Below, piece by piece: positions 11,011 to 21,493 of a DNA stretch of 64,000 bases. The DNA is taken from assembly GCA_039105265.1 (NCBI GenBank), contig JAPFFF010000015.1, positions 1,984,001 to 2,048,000 of the forward strand, given 5' to 3'. This DNA comes from Tritrichomonas musculus. Its lineage: Eukaryota; Parabasalia; Tritrichomonadida; Tritrichomonadidae. Within the stretch, counting starts at the first letter, position 1. Every line of letters starts with the position of its first letter. Under the pieces are notes generated by a model. That model saw nothing but the letters and a program-made list of their open reading frames with translations. It had not been told where the DNA came from and made no database searches. Both the position numbers and the translations under genes were made by a program.

Positions 11011-11356
11011 ATTTGTTTTTTTTAATAGATATTTGTTATATAAATAATGTCGATATTTCTATATCATATACTATTATTTTTTAATTATTGCTACTTTTTT
11101 ACTAATTAGTAGTTGCTTGTTTTATAAACGATAAAAAGGTTTTAAATTTATTACAATTATAAAAATAGTTTTAGAATTAGAAGGGATTTGCTAACTCAAG
11201 TTATATATTTTTATGCTGCTTTGCCAATCACAAAAAAAGATATACCAAAAATTAAAAAAAAATTTTCTATGCTTTATAGCTATGGATTTAATTTGCTAAT
11301 TCAAATTTTGATAGATTACTCAATTGGTTTTTATAAGAATATTTTCTAAATCTCAT
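11011..11356. other. Intergenic, 346 bp
   Basis: AT-rich gap between two co-directional genes. No feature was recognised apart from a TCATA at 11353-11357 that overlaps the next start codon. Confidence 0.45.
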
Positions 11357-12082
11357 ATGAGATTTGTTGGGAAGTTTTTAAATAAGCTCCAAACTTTTCC
11401 AGAGTATAGTAATGTCGCATCTGATATAGAAAAATTGCAAAAAGAAGATGGAAATATATTAAATGGCTTACAACAAGCTTTCGGATCATCTTTGAATGAA
11501 TATGCAAGACTTCAGGAAACAATTTTCAAAAACAGCTTAATTTCATTTAGTGATGCCCAAAGACTGGAAACGGAGGTAATGAGAAAACTTTTTTCATCCA
11601 CCTCTTCTTTACCTAACGACATGAGACAATTGAATTCTTATCATGATGATATTCTTAAAAAAAGAAAAGAAACATCTGAATTACAGGCAAATCTTGATAA
11701 ATACGAAAAAGCAGTTATATCATCACGCAACGAATTAGAAAGAGCTCAAAAAACATCGATGAGTTCATCAATTAAATCTAAAATACAATCAACATATGAA
11801 TCAAACTGTCAAAAAAGACAAGCAGCATTCGAAGCACTAGAATCTCAAAAGAAACAAAACGCAGAATTTGAAGTCAATTACCGAAAGATGTTTTTACAAA
11901 TAATCACTGCTGCTTTTGAATCATATATGAATGCCTATGCAAGATCAATGACTGAATTATCTAATGCATGTCTAAAAATGATTGAAAATTCTAATCAAAT
12001 TGATATTTCTGAAAACGATTCTTCAATTCAGGATCTTGAAACTAGACTTCAGCTTCTTGAGGCTGAACCAATTGATGATTAA
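11357..12082 (+). CDS. Coiled-coil protein, possibly BAR-like
   Basis: The first ATG of the frame is at 11357 (the frame runs open upstream without a Met), giving 241 residues. The protein is almost wholly helical. Long heptad-rich stretches lie at about 95-145 (KKRKETSELQANLDKYEKA) and 150-200, followed by a short linker and an acidic C-terminus. Length and helix pattern resemble small BAR/F-BAR membrane-bending proteins, which trichomonads have in number, but no diagnostic motif was seen, so the function is open. Confidence 0.7.
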   Translation: MRFVGKFLNKLQTFPEYSNVASDIEKLQKEDGNILNGLQQAFGSSLNEYARLQETIFKNSLISFSDAQRLETEVMRKLFSSTSSLPNDMRQLNSYHDDILKKRKETSELQANLDKYEKAVISSRNELERAQKTSMSSSIKSKIQSTYESNCQKRQAAFEALESQKKQNAEFEVNYRKMFLQIITAAFESYMNAYARSMTELSNACLKMIENSNQIDISENDSSIQDLETRLQLLEAEPIDD

Positions 12083-13158
12083 TTTTAATAATAGATATCA
12101 AACTTTATATATGAAATCTTTGTAACTATTATTGTTTTATATATAAATATATATTATCTGTTTTTTTTTCCCATTAATCATTTTAAATCATTTTGAATGA
12201 AACATAATCTGGCAAGTTCTTTTTATGTGGGCCTTTATTACTAACACTATTCAGAATTATAAATTTTTTTTAAAAAAATATATTTTCTGACTTAGCATAT
12301 TAGTATATCACATATAATATAATCTAGCAGGATTCATACTTTTCATGCTGACTATTTGTATACATATATAATGACGCTATCTTTTGATTCTTATATTGGA
12401 AATATTTTTTTTTTTTTTTTTTTTTTTGCAAATTCATCTAAATATATATCCAATCATACAGTTATTGTTAATTTATATCGAATTTTAAACAATAAAATCA
12501 ATAAGTTCAGGCAAACTTAATTAATGATTTAAGCTTTTTTGTATATTTGGTTTTCCAATATGAACTCCTAAATTGCTATAAGAAAATAACATATTCTATT
12601 GATCGTTGAATGATGATAATACATAATAAGATATAATTTTTTTTTTTTTTTTTAGGAAATGATTTAATGATTGGAGATGATAGTATAATTTATGTTGATA
12701 TAAATAAACACTTATCTTAAAATCATTTTTTGATTGCTTTAAATAAGGTTAAAAGATGCTATAATTGGAGAATTTTTTATTTGCTATTTTTGCACATTTG
12801 CTCACAATTAATAAATAAAAAATAAAATCAGAATTTCTTTAACATCAAAAGATATTAATAAATAATTTTATAATAATAGAATAAATATAATTTACTAATC
12901 ATAATAGAGCTATTATAAAATCGTAAAATATTATATATTGTAAGATATTTAGATCTTAAAAAGCAAAATCTTCTTATTTAATTTTTTAATTTTTTAGTTT
13001 CACGCAAATTTTCGAATCAAATAATTAGTATAATACGAAATATAAACATAATGATTTTTGAAAAAAATGTGAGGACAATCAATTTTTTTTTTGAGATGAT
13101 GAAATGCCACATCATATTGAAAAATAAAATTTTTCTGTATAAACGAAAAACGTTTTAT
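12083..13158. other. Intergenic, about 1.1 kb
   Basis: AT-rich with long T-runs (12401-12427, 12638-12653). No open frame or inverted ends were recognised. The right part is the leader of the phosphoesterase gene. Confidence 0.5.
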
Positions 13159-13163
13159 TCACA
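13159..13163 (+). promoter_or_regulatory. Initiator-like site of the phosphoesterase gene
   Basis: TCACA matches TCA(+1)YW and would give a 47-nt leader before the ATG at 13208, on the long side for this group. Confidence 0.4.
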
Positions 13164-13207
13164 AAATTATATATCCTTTGAATATTGTGATATACAGCTC
13201 AGTTAAA

Positions 13208-15304
13208 ATGGAATGCAATGAATTGTTTGGCATGATAAACCTAGAAAAGAAACAATGTCAAACAAAACCGTTAATATACTCATTATCAAATTATATTTGG
13301 CTGATTTTTATTATTTTAATTATGATATACTTTAAGATGAGAAAGAATTATCAAAAAGTTCAAGAAATCAAAAGCTTCGGCCCATTACCAAATTGGAATT
13401 CATCATATGATCCACATGTTTTTGGGTATATTTCGGATTTACATATTTCGCCTTTTTTTCCTGAAACAATTAGAGATTCAAAAACTATTTTTAGTATTTT
13501 TAATGAAACAGGCGTTGAGAAAATTCTTATCTCTGGTGATATATGCGATAATTTCGCATCAAATACATCTATCAAACATGGTCAGCAATATGAAAATGAT
13601 TTTATAACATATAAAAAAATAGTTGATGAATACCAAAGCGATTTATTAATTGTAGCATCTGGGAATCATGATGAGTTTGGCGTTGAAAAATATAATTCAC
13701 CAGATCATTATATTTTACAATACAGCGATTTCTATCGAAAAAATGAAATATATAAAAACTATGAAAATTTTCTTATTTCAAAAGTTGCTCATGAAGACGT
13801 AGAAATTTTTGTAATGAACCCTTATCATTATCCAACAGTTCGAGCCGGACTTGGCTATTACTATAACATTACAAGAGAAATGATTGATAAAATAGAAAAT
13901 ACCCTATCCAAACCATCAAATAGTAGTTCACGTATATTATTAACTCATTTCCCTTTATCATATGGCAATGTTTGGGCAAAATCATCTTCCAAAAAAACGC
14001 TAATTGATATTATAACTTCAAATAATATTACTGCTATTTTGGCTGGTCATTCTCACCACGAATTAATCATTCATCAAAAGGCTTCTCTGGAAATACATCC
14101 AATGTCAATTAAAGGCGGAGAAAAGCATGGTGGAGGTTATAGGTATATTTCAATTGACAATCACGGCTTATCTGATCAAGGCTTCAGATTGGTTAATGAA
14201 AAGCCAGTTGCAATTTTAACTTATCCAATAAAGAAGAAATATGTAAGTGATATGACTGATTTTTCATATCACAATTTCAATCAAGCTGAAGTTAGAGTTG
14301 TTCACTTTTCTGAAAACCCGAATTTAAAAATCTCTGCTTCATGCAAAAATAAATATGCCAAACACAATAAAATTAAGACTGATTTTCTTCGTTTTCAGCG
14401 AGTTATTCGTTCAAATGAATCATTATATTCAACTCCACTCAAACAACTATGCGATCCTGAAAATATATATAATAATAATCTTAACGAATACCACTTGACA
14501 TTCTCAGGAGATTGGAATTATTCTGCCGATTTTGTTGTTGGCAATTCAGTAAAACTCGATAAAGAAATTCTTGATACAGATGTAAATATGAGAGAAGGTT
14601 TAATTGTAATAGGTATTATATGTTGGCTTATTATTATTTTTATTTGGTTCCCCATCACACCTCCTCAATACTGTAATGAATTAAACGATTGGACGTCTAA
14701 TATGAATTGCTCAAAAGAAAAGGAAACATTTGATTTTGTTGACAAGGCAATTGCCATAATCTTTGGCTTTCTAGCTATGAAGTCAAGAATTTATTACAAT
14801 ATTCCGAGTTGGATTAAAACATTTTACTTTATTCTGGTTTTAGCACCATTATATTTGCCTATTTCAATAATGAAAATAGGAGAAAAATCATATGGAGCCA
14901 TTTTATTTTGCGGATACTATTTGAAGTCATTTGCTTTTGATTTCTGGGGAGCCATTCTTTCTTCTTACTACGTAATTTTCGTTCTTCTTACTTCGACTGT
15001 CGTTTTTTCAGCAATTTCATACTTGCATCAGACTAATAAATTGCATTTTGTATTTTTAATTGACATTGCTGTTGCATTTGCTCAGATTTTTCTACTTAAA
15101 ATCGCAATTTTCAATGCTCTTTATCAATCAACAAGCTTTGTATATGCATTTACGAGTCCTTTTTTTGTATTTTCGCCAATATGCATCTTCTGCATGGAAA
15201 TCGTTTCACTTTCAAAGTTTTGGTTAAATAGGTCACCATATATTCAAAATGATAAAAGTAGTCAGTCTTTGACGACTGACCATTTATTATTAGATTATTG
15301 TTAA
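13208..15304 (+). CDS. Membrane-bound calcineurin-like metallophosphoesterase (TMEM62-like)
   Basis: Starting at the first ATG the protein has 698 residues. A signal-anchor helix lies at about 22-42 (YIWLIFIILIMIYF), then a metallophosphoesterase domain at about 65-330 with the usual two-metal set in order: SDLH (D and H near residue 77), SGDICD, GNHDEFG, THFPLSYG and GHSHHE. A beta-rich linker follows, then about seven hydrophobic segments from residue 460 to the end. This layout is that of the TMEM62 family: a single N-terminal helix, an exoplasmic phosphoesterase, and a multispanning tail. The substrate is unknown. All metal ligands look present, so it is probably active. Confidence 0.82.
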   Translation: MECNELFGMINLEKKQCQTKPLIYSLSNYIWLIFIILIMIYFKMRKNYQKVQEIKSFGPLPNWNSSYDPHVFGYISDLHISPFFPETIRDSKTIFSIFNETGVEKILISGDICDNFASNTSIKHGQQYENDFITYKKIVDEYQSDLLIVASGNHDEFGVEKYNSPDHYILQYSDFYRKNEIYKNYENFLISKVAHEDVEIFVMNPYHYPTVRAGLGYYYNITREMIDKIENTLSKPSNSSSRILLTHFPLSYGNVWAKSSSKKTLIDIITSNNITAILAGHSHHELIIHQKASLEIHPMSIKGGEKHGGGYRYISIDNHGLSDQGFRLVNEKPVAILTYPIKKKYVSDMTDFSYHNFNQAEVRVVHFSENPNLKISASCKNKYAKHNKIKTDFLRFQRVIRSNESLYSTPLKQLCDPENIYNNNLNEYHLTFSGDWNYSADFVVGNSVKLDKEILDTDVNMREGLIVIGIICWLIIIFIWFPITPPQYCNELNDWTSNMNCSKEKETFDFVDKAIAIIFGFLAMKSRIYYNIPSWIKTFYFILVLAPLYLPISIMKIGEKSYGAILFCGYYLKSFAFDFWGAILSSYYVIFVLLTSTVVFSAISYLHQTNKLHFVFLIDIAVAFAQIFLLKIAIFNALYQSTSFVYAFTSPFFVFSPICIFCMEIVSLSKFWLNRSPYIQNDKSSQSLTTDHLLLDYC

Positions 15305-15563
15305 ATACTATGTAAATAATAATAAAAAAAAATAGACGTATCAACTAATATCATATCTTTAGATTAATATTGATGATCTCAGTTTCTTAATATTTTTTTT
15401 TTTTATTTTGCAAAACCAATGAAATAATATATTATTAATCTTTTAAAAATTGGGTGATTTTAAAATAGTTCCATAAATAAACATTAAATTATTAGTGAAA
15501 AATAAAACATAGAAATAAAAAAAAAAAAATTGTTTAGATTACTATTATTATATTTCATTCATT

Positions 15564-16982
15564 TTATTCTTCTTCTTCCTCTTCCTCTTCTTCTTCCTCT
15601 TCAGCTTCTTCTTCTTCAGCGTTAGGATCATTTATTTCATCATCAGTCATTTGTTCGACATCAAGAATATTGTTATCATTATCGTTCTTAATTGTTGAAT
15701 ATGAGTTTCCACCTCCATTGTTGAGCATCATTATTGAGAAAGCAGCAGTTGTGACATGCATTGAAAGGAATGTCATTGATGGAAGAATTGTGTTCATGAA
15801 TTTGCCAGTATAAAGGCAAAAGACATGTGAGAATAAAAGGGAAATAGAAAGTAAGCAGAATACAAGAGTAAAGAAGTTGAGTCTTCGTGATGAGTCAGAT
15901 TTGCAATAAGCAAGAATAACCCAAACTAAGTTGATAAGGATATATGTAAGATCAAGATATACAAGATATTGTTCACTTGAAAGGATAACTCTTTCGTCAA
16001 GATGAAGGGCATTGTCAACATAATTAGCACGATCAATTGTTGAAGCTGCTTCGACTGTTGATTGAAGACATAAGAAAATACTTATTATAACAAGAAAGAT
16101 AGGACTTGGGGATGGAGAAGATGATCTGATAATTTCGAGTTGTGAGATTACGAACAATCTGAAAATTGCGATGAATGCAGTAATTAATACAGCATCAAGA
16201 ATTTTAACAATATTATTGGATGGGAGGAAAAATCCTACAGGATTTGATGAAATAATTGAAGAAATACCAACAATGATTAATAAAATTTGTGAAAACTTTT
16301 CTGTGGAAATTTGAAGCTTATTGAAGAAAATGACTAACATATATGCAACCATTAAAGCCATTAAAATGCGTGATGAACGTGCATACTTGGGTCCGGATGG
16401 ATTTCCAAATGACCAGAAAAACTTTAAGCCAGATAAATCAGTGAAGTTTGATTGGACTGTTAATTTAACAAGGATTGAATCATAATTAAAAATACGTTTT
16501 TCAATTACAGCAAACAAGGATGATTCTTTAATATCGGGTGTGAATGTAACATTATAATCGGTTTGATGTGAATCTTCTGTTGCAACTACATTTCCACCTT
16601 TTGAAGTTGTAATCATAGTAGTTACTTCAACATGCCTTATTTTTGCTGTATCAACTTCTAGATCGCGAACAAGAGATCCATCAACATGAACAAAACGATG
16701 TGAATTGAGTAATGATGTCATTTTGACATCAATGTCAACAGATGTGGTACCTTTTGTATTATTTAGTTGGTAAAATTGTTCATCTCTTGTAATATATGAA
16801 GGTGTTCGCCAAGCTGTAAAGATATGAACAAAAATAAATAAGAATAATACACCAACAGTAGTTAAAACGTCGTTAAGAGGGGATTTATCTATGTAAAATA
16901 GAGGGCCACTGGAGAGAGCGCCATCAAGTTCGACGTCATGAAATTCATCGCTATTCTCGTCGAAGGCTTGCTTGTAAGACAT
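15564..16982 (-). CDS. GOST/Wntless-like seven-span membrane protein with acidic tail
   Basis: The product has 472 residues. The first membrane segment is at about 38-58 (VLTTVGVLFLFIFVHIF). A lumenal beta-rich domain follows to about 200, with potential N-glycosylation sites (NTKG, NVTF, NFTD), and then about seven membrane segments to about 430. The tail ends in a run of glutamates. Architecture and the WSFGNPSGP entry to the helical bundle recall the Wntless/GOST superfamily, in particular TMEM181-like proteins, which act in Golgi and endosomal trafficking. That placement rests on layout and is moderate at best. The start ATG at 16982 is the first Met. Confidence 0.6.
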   Translation of the reverse strand: MSYKQAFDENSDEFHDVELDGALSSGPLFYIDKSPLNDVLTTVGVLFLFIFVHIFTAWRTPSYITRDEQFYQLNNTKGTTSVDIDVKMTSLLNSHRFVHVDGSLVRDLEVDTAKIRHVEVTTMITTSKGGNVVATEDSHQTDYNVTFTPDIKESSLFAVIEKRIFNYDSILVKLTVQSNFTDLSGLKFFWSFGNPSGPKYARSSRILMALMVAYMLVIFFNKLQISTEKFSQILLIIVGISSIISSNPVGFFLPSNNIVKILDAVLITAFIAIFRLFVISQLEIIRSSSPSPSPIFLVIISIFLCLQSTVEAASTIDRANYVDNALHLDERVILSSEQYLVYLDLTYILINLVWVILAYCKSDSSRRLNFFTLVFCLLSISLLFSHVFCLYTGKFMNTILPSMTFLSMHVTTAAFSIMMLNNGGGNSYSTIKNDNDNNILDVEQMTDDEINDPNAEEEEAEEEEEEEEEEEE

Positions 16983-17631
16983 TAATAGAAATTATAATTG
17001 AATTTATATTTGTCCAATTTTTTTTTTCAGAAAAAATATGATCATGCAAATTCAAAGAATCTTTATCAAAAAGTTATCAAAACAAATTCATAAATGGAAT
17101 TAAGATGCTTTTTTTGCAATTGCGCTTAGATTCACCACAATACAACCTTTTATATAAAAATACACCTAAAAATATTGACTAAAATAAAAGATAAATATAT
17201 TTGAATATATTAGACTTGCAAATATGAAACATATTTTCAAAAAACTTTCATTGCTAAATTGTTAAATACTAATTGGAACTTACTATTTATATCTAGATTA
17301 TTTTCAAAATAATATTGTGATTTTTTTTTTTTTCATTTATGCTGATGGCCAAATATTCTACAAAATATATAGTTTATTTTGATAATCTTCATTATTTCCT
17401 AATTTTAGCCAAAAATTAAAAATGAATTTACCTATTTTTGTCATGAATATATTTTCTTTTTCATTTAAAAACATAATGCATGTAAACCTTTAAAGCCTAT
17501 CAAGCATTTTTATTATTTTTTACTTAATGATGAATACGAATAAGATGGAGGAACAGCAATGATATTTGACCATATAAACATAGAAAATCGAAATTAAAAC
17601 GGACTAAATAAACTAAATTATAACGAAGAAT
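16983..17631. other. Intergenic between divergent genes, 649 bp
   Basis: AT-rich, with a T-run at 17323-17334. It should contain both promoters of the flanking divergent genes, but no clear TCAYW site close to either start was found. Confidence 0.45.
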
Positions 17632-20600
17632 ATGTCCTACAATCAAATATATTCGCTTTCTGAGTACGATCAATCTGTTGAAACAATTGGTAAAGAAAAA
17701 CTAGAATCTATTCTCGGTATAAAAGCTACAACTCTTTCAGAACTAATAAAAAATGATTTTCCTGTTCCAAAAGGTTTTATAATATCAAGCGAAGCTGTTG
17801 AAGATTACTTTGGGGACAGCCTTAAACCTAAAGAAACCGAAGAAAACAAAGAACCTCCAGCAAATGAAGGTGAAGGTGACGAAGAACCTGATGAGACTCC
17901 AGATAGCCCACTTAGTGTTCCTGTTGATAACGATGCACCTTTAGATATTAGCCCATCACTTTGGGATCAAATTCTTGAAAATGTTAAAAAACTTGAAGAA
18001 GCATTAAATGCAAAATTTGGAGGAGGCGAAAATCCACTTTTCCTATGTGTGAGACCATCACCAACAATTCAAATCCCACATATTTTAGAATCAGTTTTCA
18101 ATATTGGAATTACTCAGGAATCTACCAAAGCCCTCGCAAGCAAATCGAGTGACCCGAAGGAAATTTGGAATTCTTACCAAGAAACTATTAAAAACTATGG
18201 TGTTTCAACAGCAAATATTCAAGCAGATAAATTTGATGAAATCATCAACAATGTTAAAGGCGAAAAAGATGAACTTGAACCAGAAGATTATCCCAAAATA
18301 TGCGACAATTTCAAAGAATTAATAGAAAATGAGTCTGGAAATCAATACCCAGAAGAGCCATTAACTGATCTTAAAATGGCAATTAAAAAAGTTTTTGATT
18401 CATGGAATTCACAAAAAGCTAAAGAATATTTCCAAGAAAATTCAATTGTTCAAACATCTACTTATCCTGCAGTTATTGTTCAAGTATCCATTTTAAATGC
18501 TAAAACAAATTCAATTTCAACAAGAGACCCAACATCTGGCCAAGGATCAGCACCGTCGTTTGAAGGCATTGAAGAGTATACTCCAAAGTCAATTGAAAAT
18601 CTCGAAGCCCTTATGAAGAAACTTGACCTTCATTATAGAGAAACGGAAAAATTTGATTTTCAAGTTGATAAAGATGACCAAGTTTGGATAAGCAAATTTG
18701 AAGTTATAAAGAAACCACCTGGTATTGAGTCAGAACTACGATTTATTGTTAATTATGTTAAAGATGGGATTCTTCGCAGAGAAGATGCAATAAACAAATT
18801 TGATCTTGATGAAGTAATCAAAGGCTCTAAAGGTGTTATATCAGATGAAGATTTGAAAGAGGCAACAACCGTAACTAAAGAAGAAAATCAAGCTGAAAAC
18901 AATGTTGAAATTCAAGAAGAGGAAGAAGATAAAGAAGAAGGAGAAGCAGAAGCCGAAGGTGAAAAACAACCAGTTGAGGCTGAAAGTGAAAAAGTACTTG
19001 TTCGTGGAATCCCAGGAGCCACTGGATATTCAACTGGTCAACTTGCATTTAGTGCAGATAAAGCGGCTGAGCTTCATGAAGGTGAACAAGAATATATATA
19101 TGTTGCTAAAACATGCAATTCTGAAGATTTTACAGCAATTTCACAATCAAAAGGAGTTATTACTTATGATACTGACGCAGAAACTTCCTATGCTGCAGCT
19201 ATCGCAACATATGTTGGCGTTCCATGTGTAATTGGATGTCCAAAAGGACTTAATCTTGATCTTGAAGAAATGGAACTTAAAATTGGTGAGAAATCAGTAC
19301 ACGAAGGAGATGCTGTTACTCTCGCAGTCAAAGATGATGGAATGGCTATCGTTTTTATTGGAACATTGCCAATTCAGCAATCAACAATAACTTTGGCAAG
19401 TCTTACTGAAAATCCTGAAATTCAACAAATCATACAATGGGGAGATGAAATTCGTAACGAGCGTCGTAAAAAACAGGAAACCGAAACTAAAAAAGAAGGA
19501 GAAGGTGAAACATCAAATGTTGATGCGAACAAAGTTCAGTCAAAATCTTTATTGATTTATGCAACTACAGACAATCCTGATGATGCTTCAAGGGCTCGTT
19601 CCCTAGGCGCTGAAGGAGTTGGCCTTTGCAATACTGATCAGTTCTTACTTGGCGATCGTACAGATATGCTACAGAAACTTCTTATTGGCCATAATGAAGA
19701 AGAAGACCGAGATGCAACCAGACAAGAAATTGAAGATCAACTTAATGGCGAATTTGGAAATCTTTTGGAAACAATGAATGGATATCCTGTCTTCATTAGG
19801 CTTAGTGATCCACAGATAAAAGATTATCTTCCAGATATTCTCGAGTTAATCGAAGATATGGCAATAACTCAATTCAAGAAAGAAAAAGGAGAGGAAATTG
19901 AAGAAGAAGATATTCATGAAAAGAGAGTAACTCTTGAATCTGTCAAATCATTATATGATGATAATCCAGTAGTCGGACTTAGAGGAATCAGACTCATCTT
20001 ACAAGTCCCAGGCCTTCTTCGAGCAATTTTACGTGCTATTATCGATAACTGTTACTCATGTGCTGAAAAAGAATTACAAACAGATGTTTATATTTCACTT
20101 CCTTTTGTTACTTGCGTTGAAGAAATTAAAGAAGCTAAAAAAGTTCTTGATGCCATTGTTCCTCTCATTGCAAAAGAGCATCCATTAAATGAAAATGATG
20201 AAGATAACGAAACTGAACCAATTAAGCCCAAATTTGCAATTGCATCAATGATTGAAGTTCCTCGTACTGCTTTGATAGCAGATCAAATAGCTTCTAATTG
20301 TGATGCTATTATATTTAACTTGGATATTCTATCTCAGCAAGCTTGCTCAATAGATTTGAATGAAGCAGAAACAACATTCTTACCACAATATGCTTTGATG
20401 CATATATTCAATATCGGCGAGGAAGGAAAAGAATCTCCACTCACAAATATTGATATCGATGGTGTTGGAAAATTACTTGAAATCGGCTTAAAGAAAGCTA
20501 AAGAAGCAAATCCAAATGTTATTGTTGGTGTTGCAGGAAAACAATGCCAGTCCCCTGAAGCAATAACATTATTAAGTAAACTTGGATTTGATTTTGTTTC

Positions 20601-20673
20601 CGTTCCTGTTGATTCGTTACCTGTCGTAAGACTTGCAGCTGCAAAAGCAGCCATTGCTGAAAATACAGAGTGA
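17632..20673 (+). CDS. Pyruvate,phosphate dikinase-like protein lacking both catalytic residues (probable pseudoenzyme)
   Basis: The 1,013-residue protein aligns end to end with pyruvate,phosphate dikinase (PPDK). It has the N-terminal ATP-grasp half (LGIKATTLSELIKNDFPVPKG; later NPLFLCVRPSP), the swivelling phospho-histidine domain (about 460-590) and the C-terminal TIM barrel (SRARSLGAEGVGLC, FIRLSDPQ, NPVVGLRGIRL, MIEVPRTAL). Acidic low-complexity inserts lie at about 65-100 and 415-450. Two catalytic positions differ. Where PPDK has the phosphorylated His in GGMTSHAA this protein has AETSYAA (Tyr520), and where it has the C-terminal catalytic Cys (FCHKVGL) it has LLSKLGF (Leu981). PPDK chemistry therefore looks impossible. 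A regulatory or structural role is an inference. Confidence 0.9.
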   Translation: MSYNQIYSLSEYDQSVETIGKEKLESILGIKATTLSELIKNDFPVPKGFIISSEAVEDYFGDSLKPKETEENKEPPANEGEGDEEPDETPDSPLSVPVDNDAPLDISPSLWDQILENVKKLEEALNAKFGGGENPLFLCVRPSPTIQIPHILESVFNIGITQESTKALASKSSDPKEIWNSYQETIKNYGVSTANIQADKFDEIINNVKGEKDELEPEDYPKICDNFKELIENESGNQYPEEPLTDLKMAIKKVFDSWNSQKAKEYFQENSIVQTSTYPAVIVQVSILNAKTNSISTRDPTSGQGSAPSFEGIEEYTPKSIENLEALMKKLDLHYRETEKFDFQVDKDDQVWISKFEVIKKPPGIESELRFIVNYVKDGILRREDAINKFDLDEVIKGSKGVISDEDLKEATTVTKEENQAENNVEIQEEEEDKEEGEAEAEGEKQPVEAESEKVLVRGIPGATGYSTGQLAFSADKAAELHEGEQEYIYVAKTCNSEDFTAISQSKGVITYDTDAETSYAAAIATYVGVPCVIGCPKGLNLDLEEMELKIGEKSVHEGDAVTLAVKDDGMAIVFIGTLPIQQSTITLASLTENPEIQQIIQWGDEIRNERRKKQETETKKEGEGETSNVDANKVQSKSLLIYATTDNPDDASRARSLGAEGVGLCNTDQFLLGDRTDMLQKLLIGHNEEEDRDATRQEIEDQLNGEFGNLLETMNGYPVFIRLSDPQIKDYLPDILELIEDMAITQFKKEKGEEIEEEDIHEKRVTLESVKSLYDDNPVVGLRGIRLILQVPGLLRAILRAIIDNCYSCAEKELQTDVYISLPFVTCVEEIKEAKKVLDAIVPLIAKEHPLNENDEDNETEPIKPKFAIASMIEVPRTALIADQIASNCDAIIFNLDILSQQACSIDLNEAETTFLPQYALMHIFNIGEEGKESPLTNIDIDGVGKLLEIGLKKAKEANPNVIVGVAGKQCQSPEAITLLSKLGFDFVSVPVDSLPVVRLAAAKAAIAENTE

Positions 20674-20769
20674 TTGTTTGATTTTATTTAATTTGTCTTG
20701 TATTAATATTTTACATATATTTGATTTATTAATTAACCTATTTACAACTTATTTAAATGAGAATTATTC

Positions 20770-20801
<32 letters not shown>

Positions 20802-20977
20802 TCAAGATTCAAATTATCCTGATTGTAAAATAATGCTCATACGAAAAAAAATATTAGCTTGGAATATTTATTAAAAAACAAGTAATGGTTGTTGTAATAA
20901 GTTGCAATATTTCTGTATCAAACAAAATTTTTCTTTTTTTCTGTATTAATTATGTCTTAAAAAAATAAATAACATTT

Positions 20978-21442
20978 TTATTGTCTAGGAAATCTATATA
21001 ATAAATGTTTGAAAGTAGGATCATGCGAATAGTTATAAGTTTTTGAGATAATATTATATAATGTTTGTGCATCGTCATTTGAATAAGCTGAAATACAATA
21101 TTTTTGCGTTGTATTATTATTTTCAAAAAATACTTTTTTTTCTTCTATGCAAACATTTAGAGTCGTTGGATCAAAAATTAATTGAAAGTTTTCTGGATTA
21201 TCAAATGATACTGTATTCAATATATATAAAATTGGAAGATTTATATCTTTTGCGGAAAGAATAAATAATGGTCCAAAGATGTCGCATTTTTGCCATTCAT
21301 TATTATTGGTTTGATAAACACTACAACATGGTAAAACAGCTGAATAATCAATAACGTCATGTTCATGATATGTTCTCCGAATAACACGCAGGTTCATATC
21401 TTTTTTCTCTTGATTGTCTTCAAAGATAATTGGAGATTTCAT
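20978..21442 (-). CDS. DCP1: mRNA-decapping subunit DCP1 (EVH1 fold)
   Basis: The product has 154 residues from the ATG at 21442. It consists of a single EVH1/PH-type domain with the DCP1 pattern: NLRVIRRTYH at the start, an aromatic strand, NEWQKCDIFGPLFIL (equivalent to animal NEWEKTDVEGTLFVY), an ILN strand, and a C-terminal helix (NDDAQTLYNIISKTYN). DCP1 activates the decapping enzyme DCP2 in 5'-3' mRNA decay. Length is close to a bare DCP1 domain, without the proline-rich tail of animal proteins. The frame continues upstream to another Met, but an initiator at 21454-21458 lies between, so the shorter start is preferred. It is divergent from an RRM gene only 51 bp away. Confidence 0.85.
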   Translation of the reverse strand: MKSPIIFEDNQEKKDMNLRVIRRTYHEHDVIDYSAVLPCCSVYQTNNNEWQKCDIFGPLFILSAKDINLPILYILNTVSFDNPENFQLIFDPTTLNVCIEEKKVFFENNNTTQKYCISAYSNDDAQTLYNIISKTYNYSHDPTFKHLLYRFPRQ

Positions 21443-21453
21443 CAATTGAAAAA

Positions 21454-21458
21454 AATGA
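21454..21458 (-). promoter_or_regulatory. Initiator deciding the DCP1 start
   Basis: On the minus strand this reads TCATT, matching TCA(+1)YW, with +1 at 21456 and 13 nt to the ATG at 21442. The longer in-frame start at 21472 lies upstream of +1 and would not be in the transcript. Confidence 0.6.
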
Positions 21459-21493
21459 AAGATTTCAATCATCAATTTTTGAGAAGTGGAATA

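Noticed and set aside
18902-19231. Second coding frame inside the PPDK-like gene
   Set aside because: Open only because of the purine-rich Glu/Lys codons of the main frame; no independent start signal or domain.
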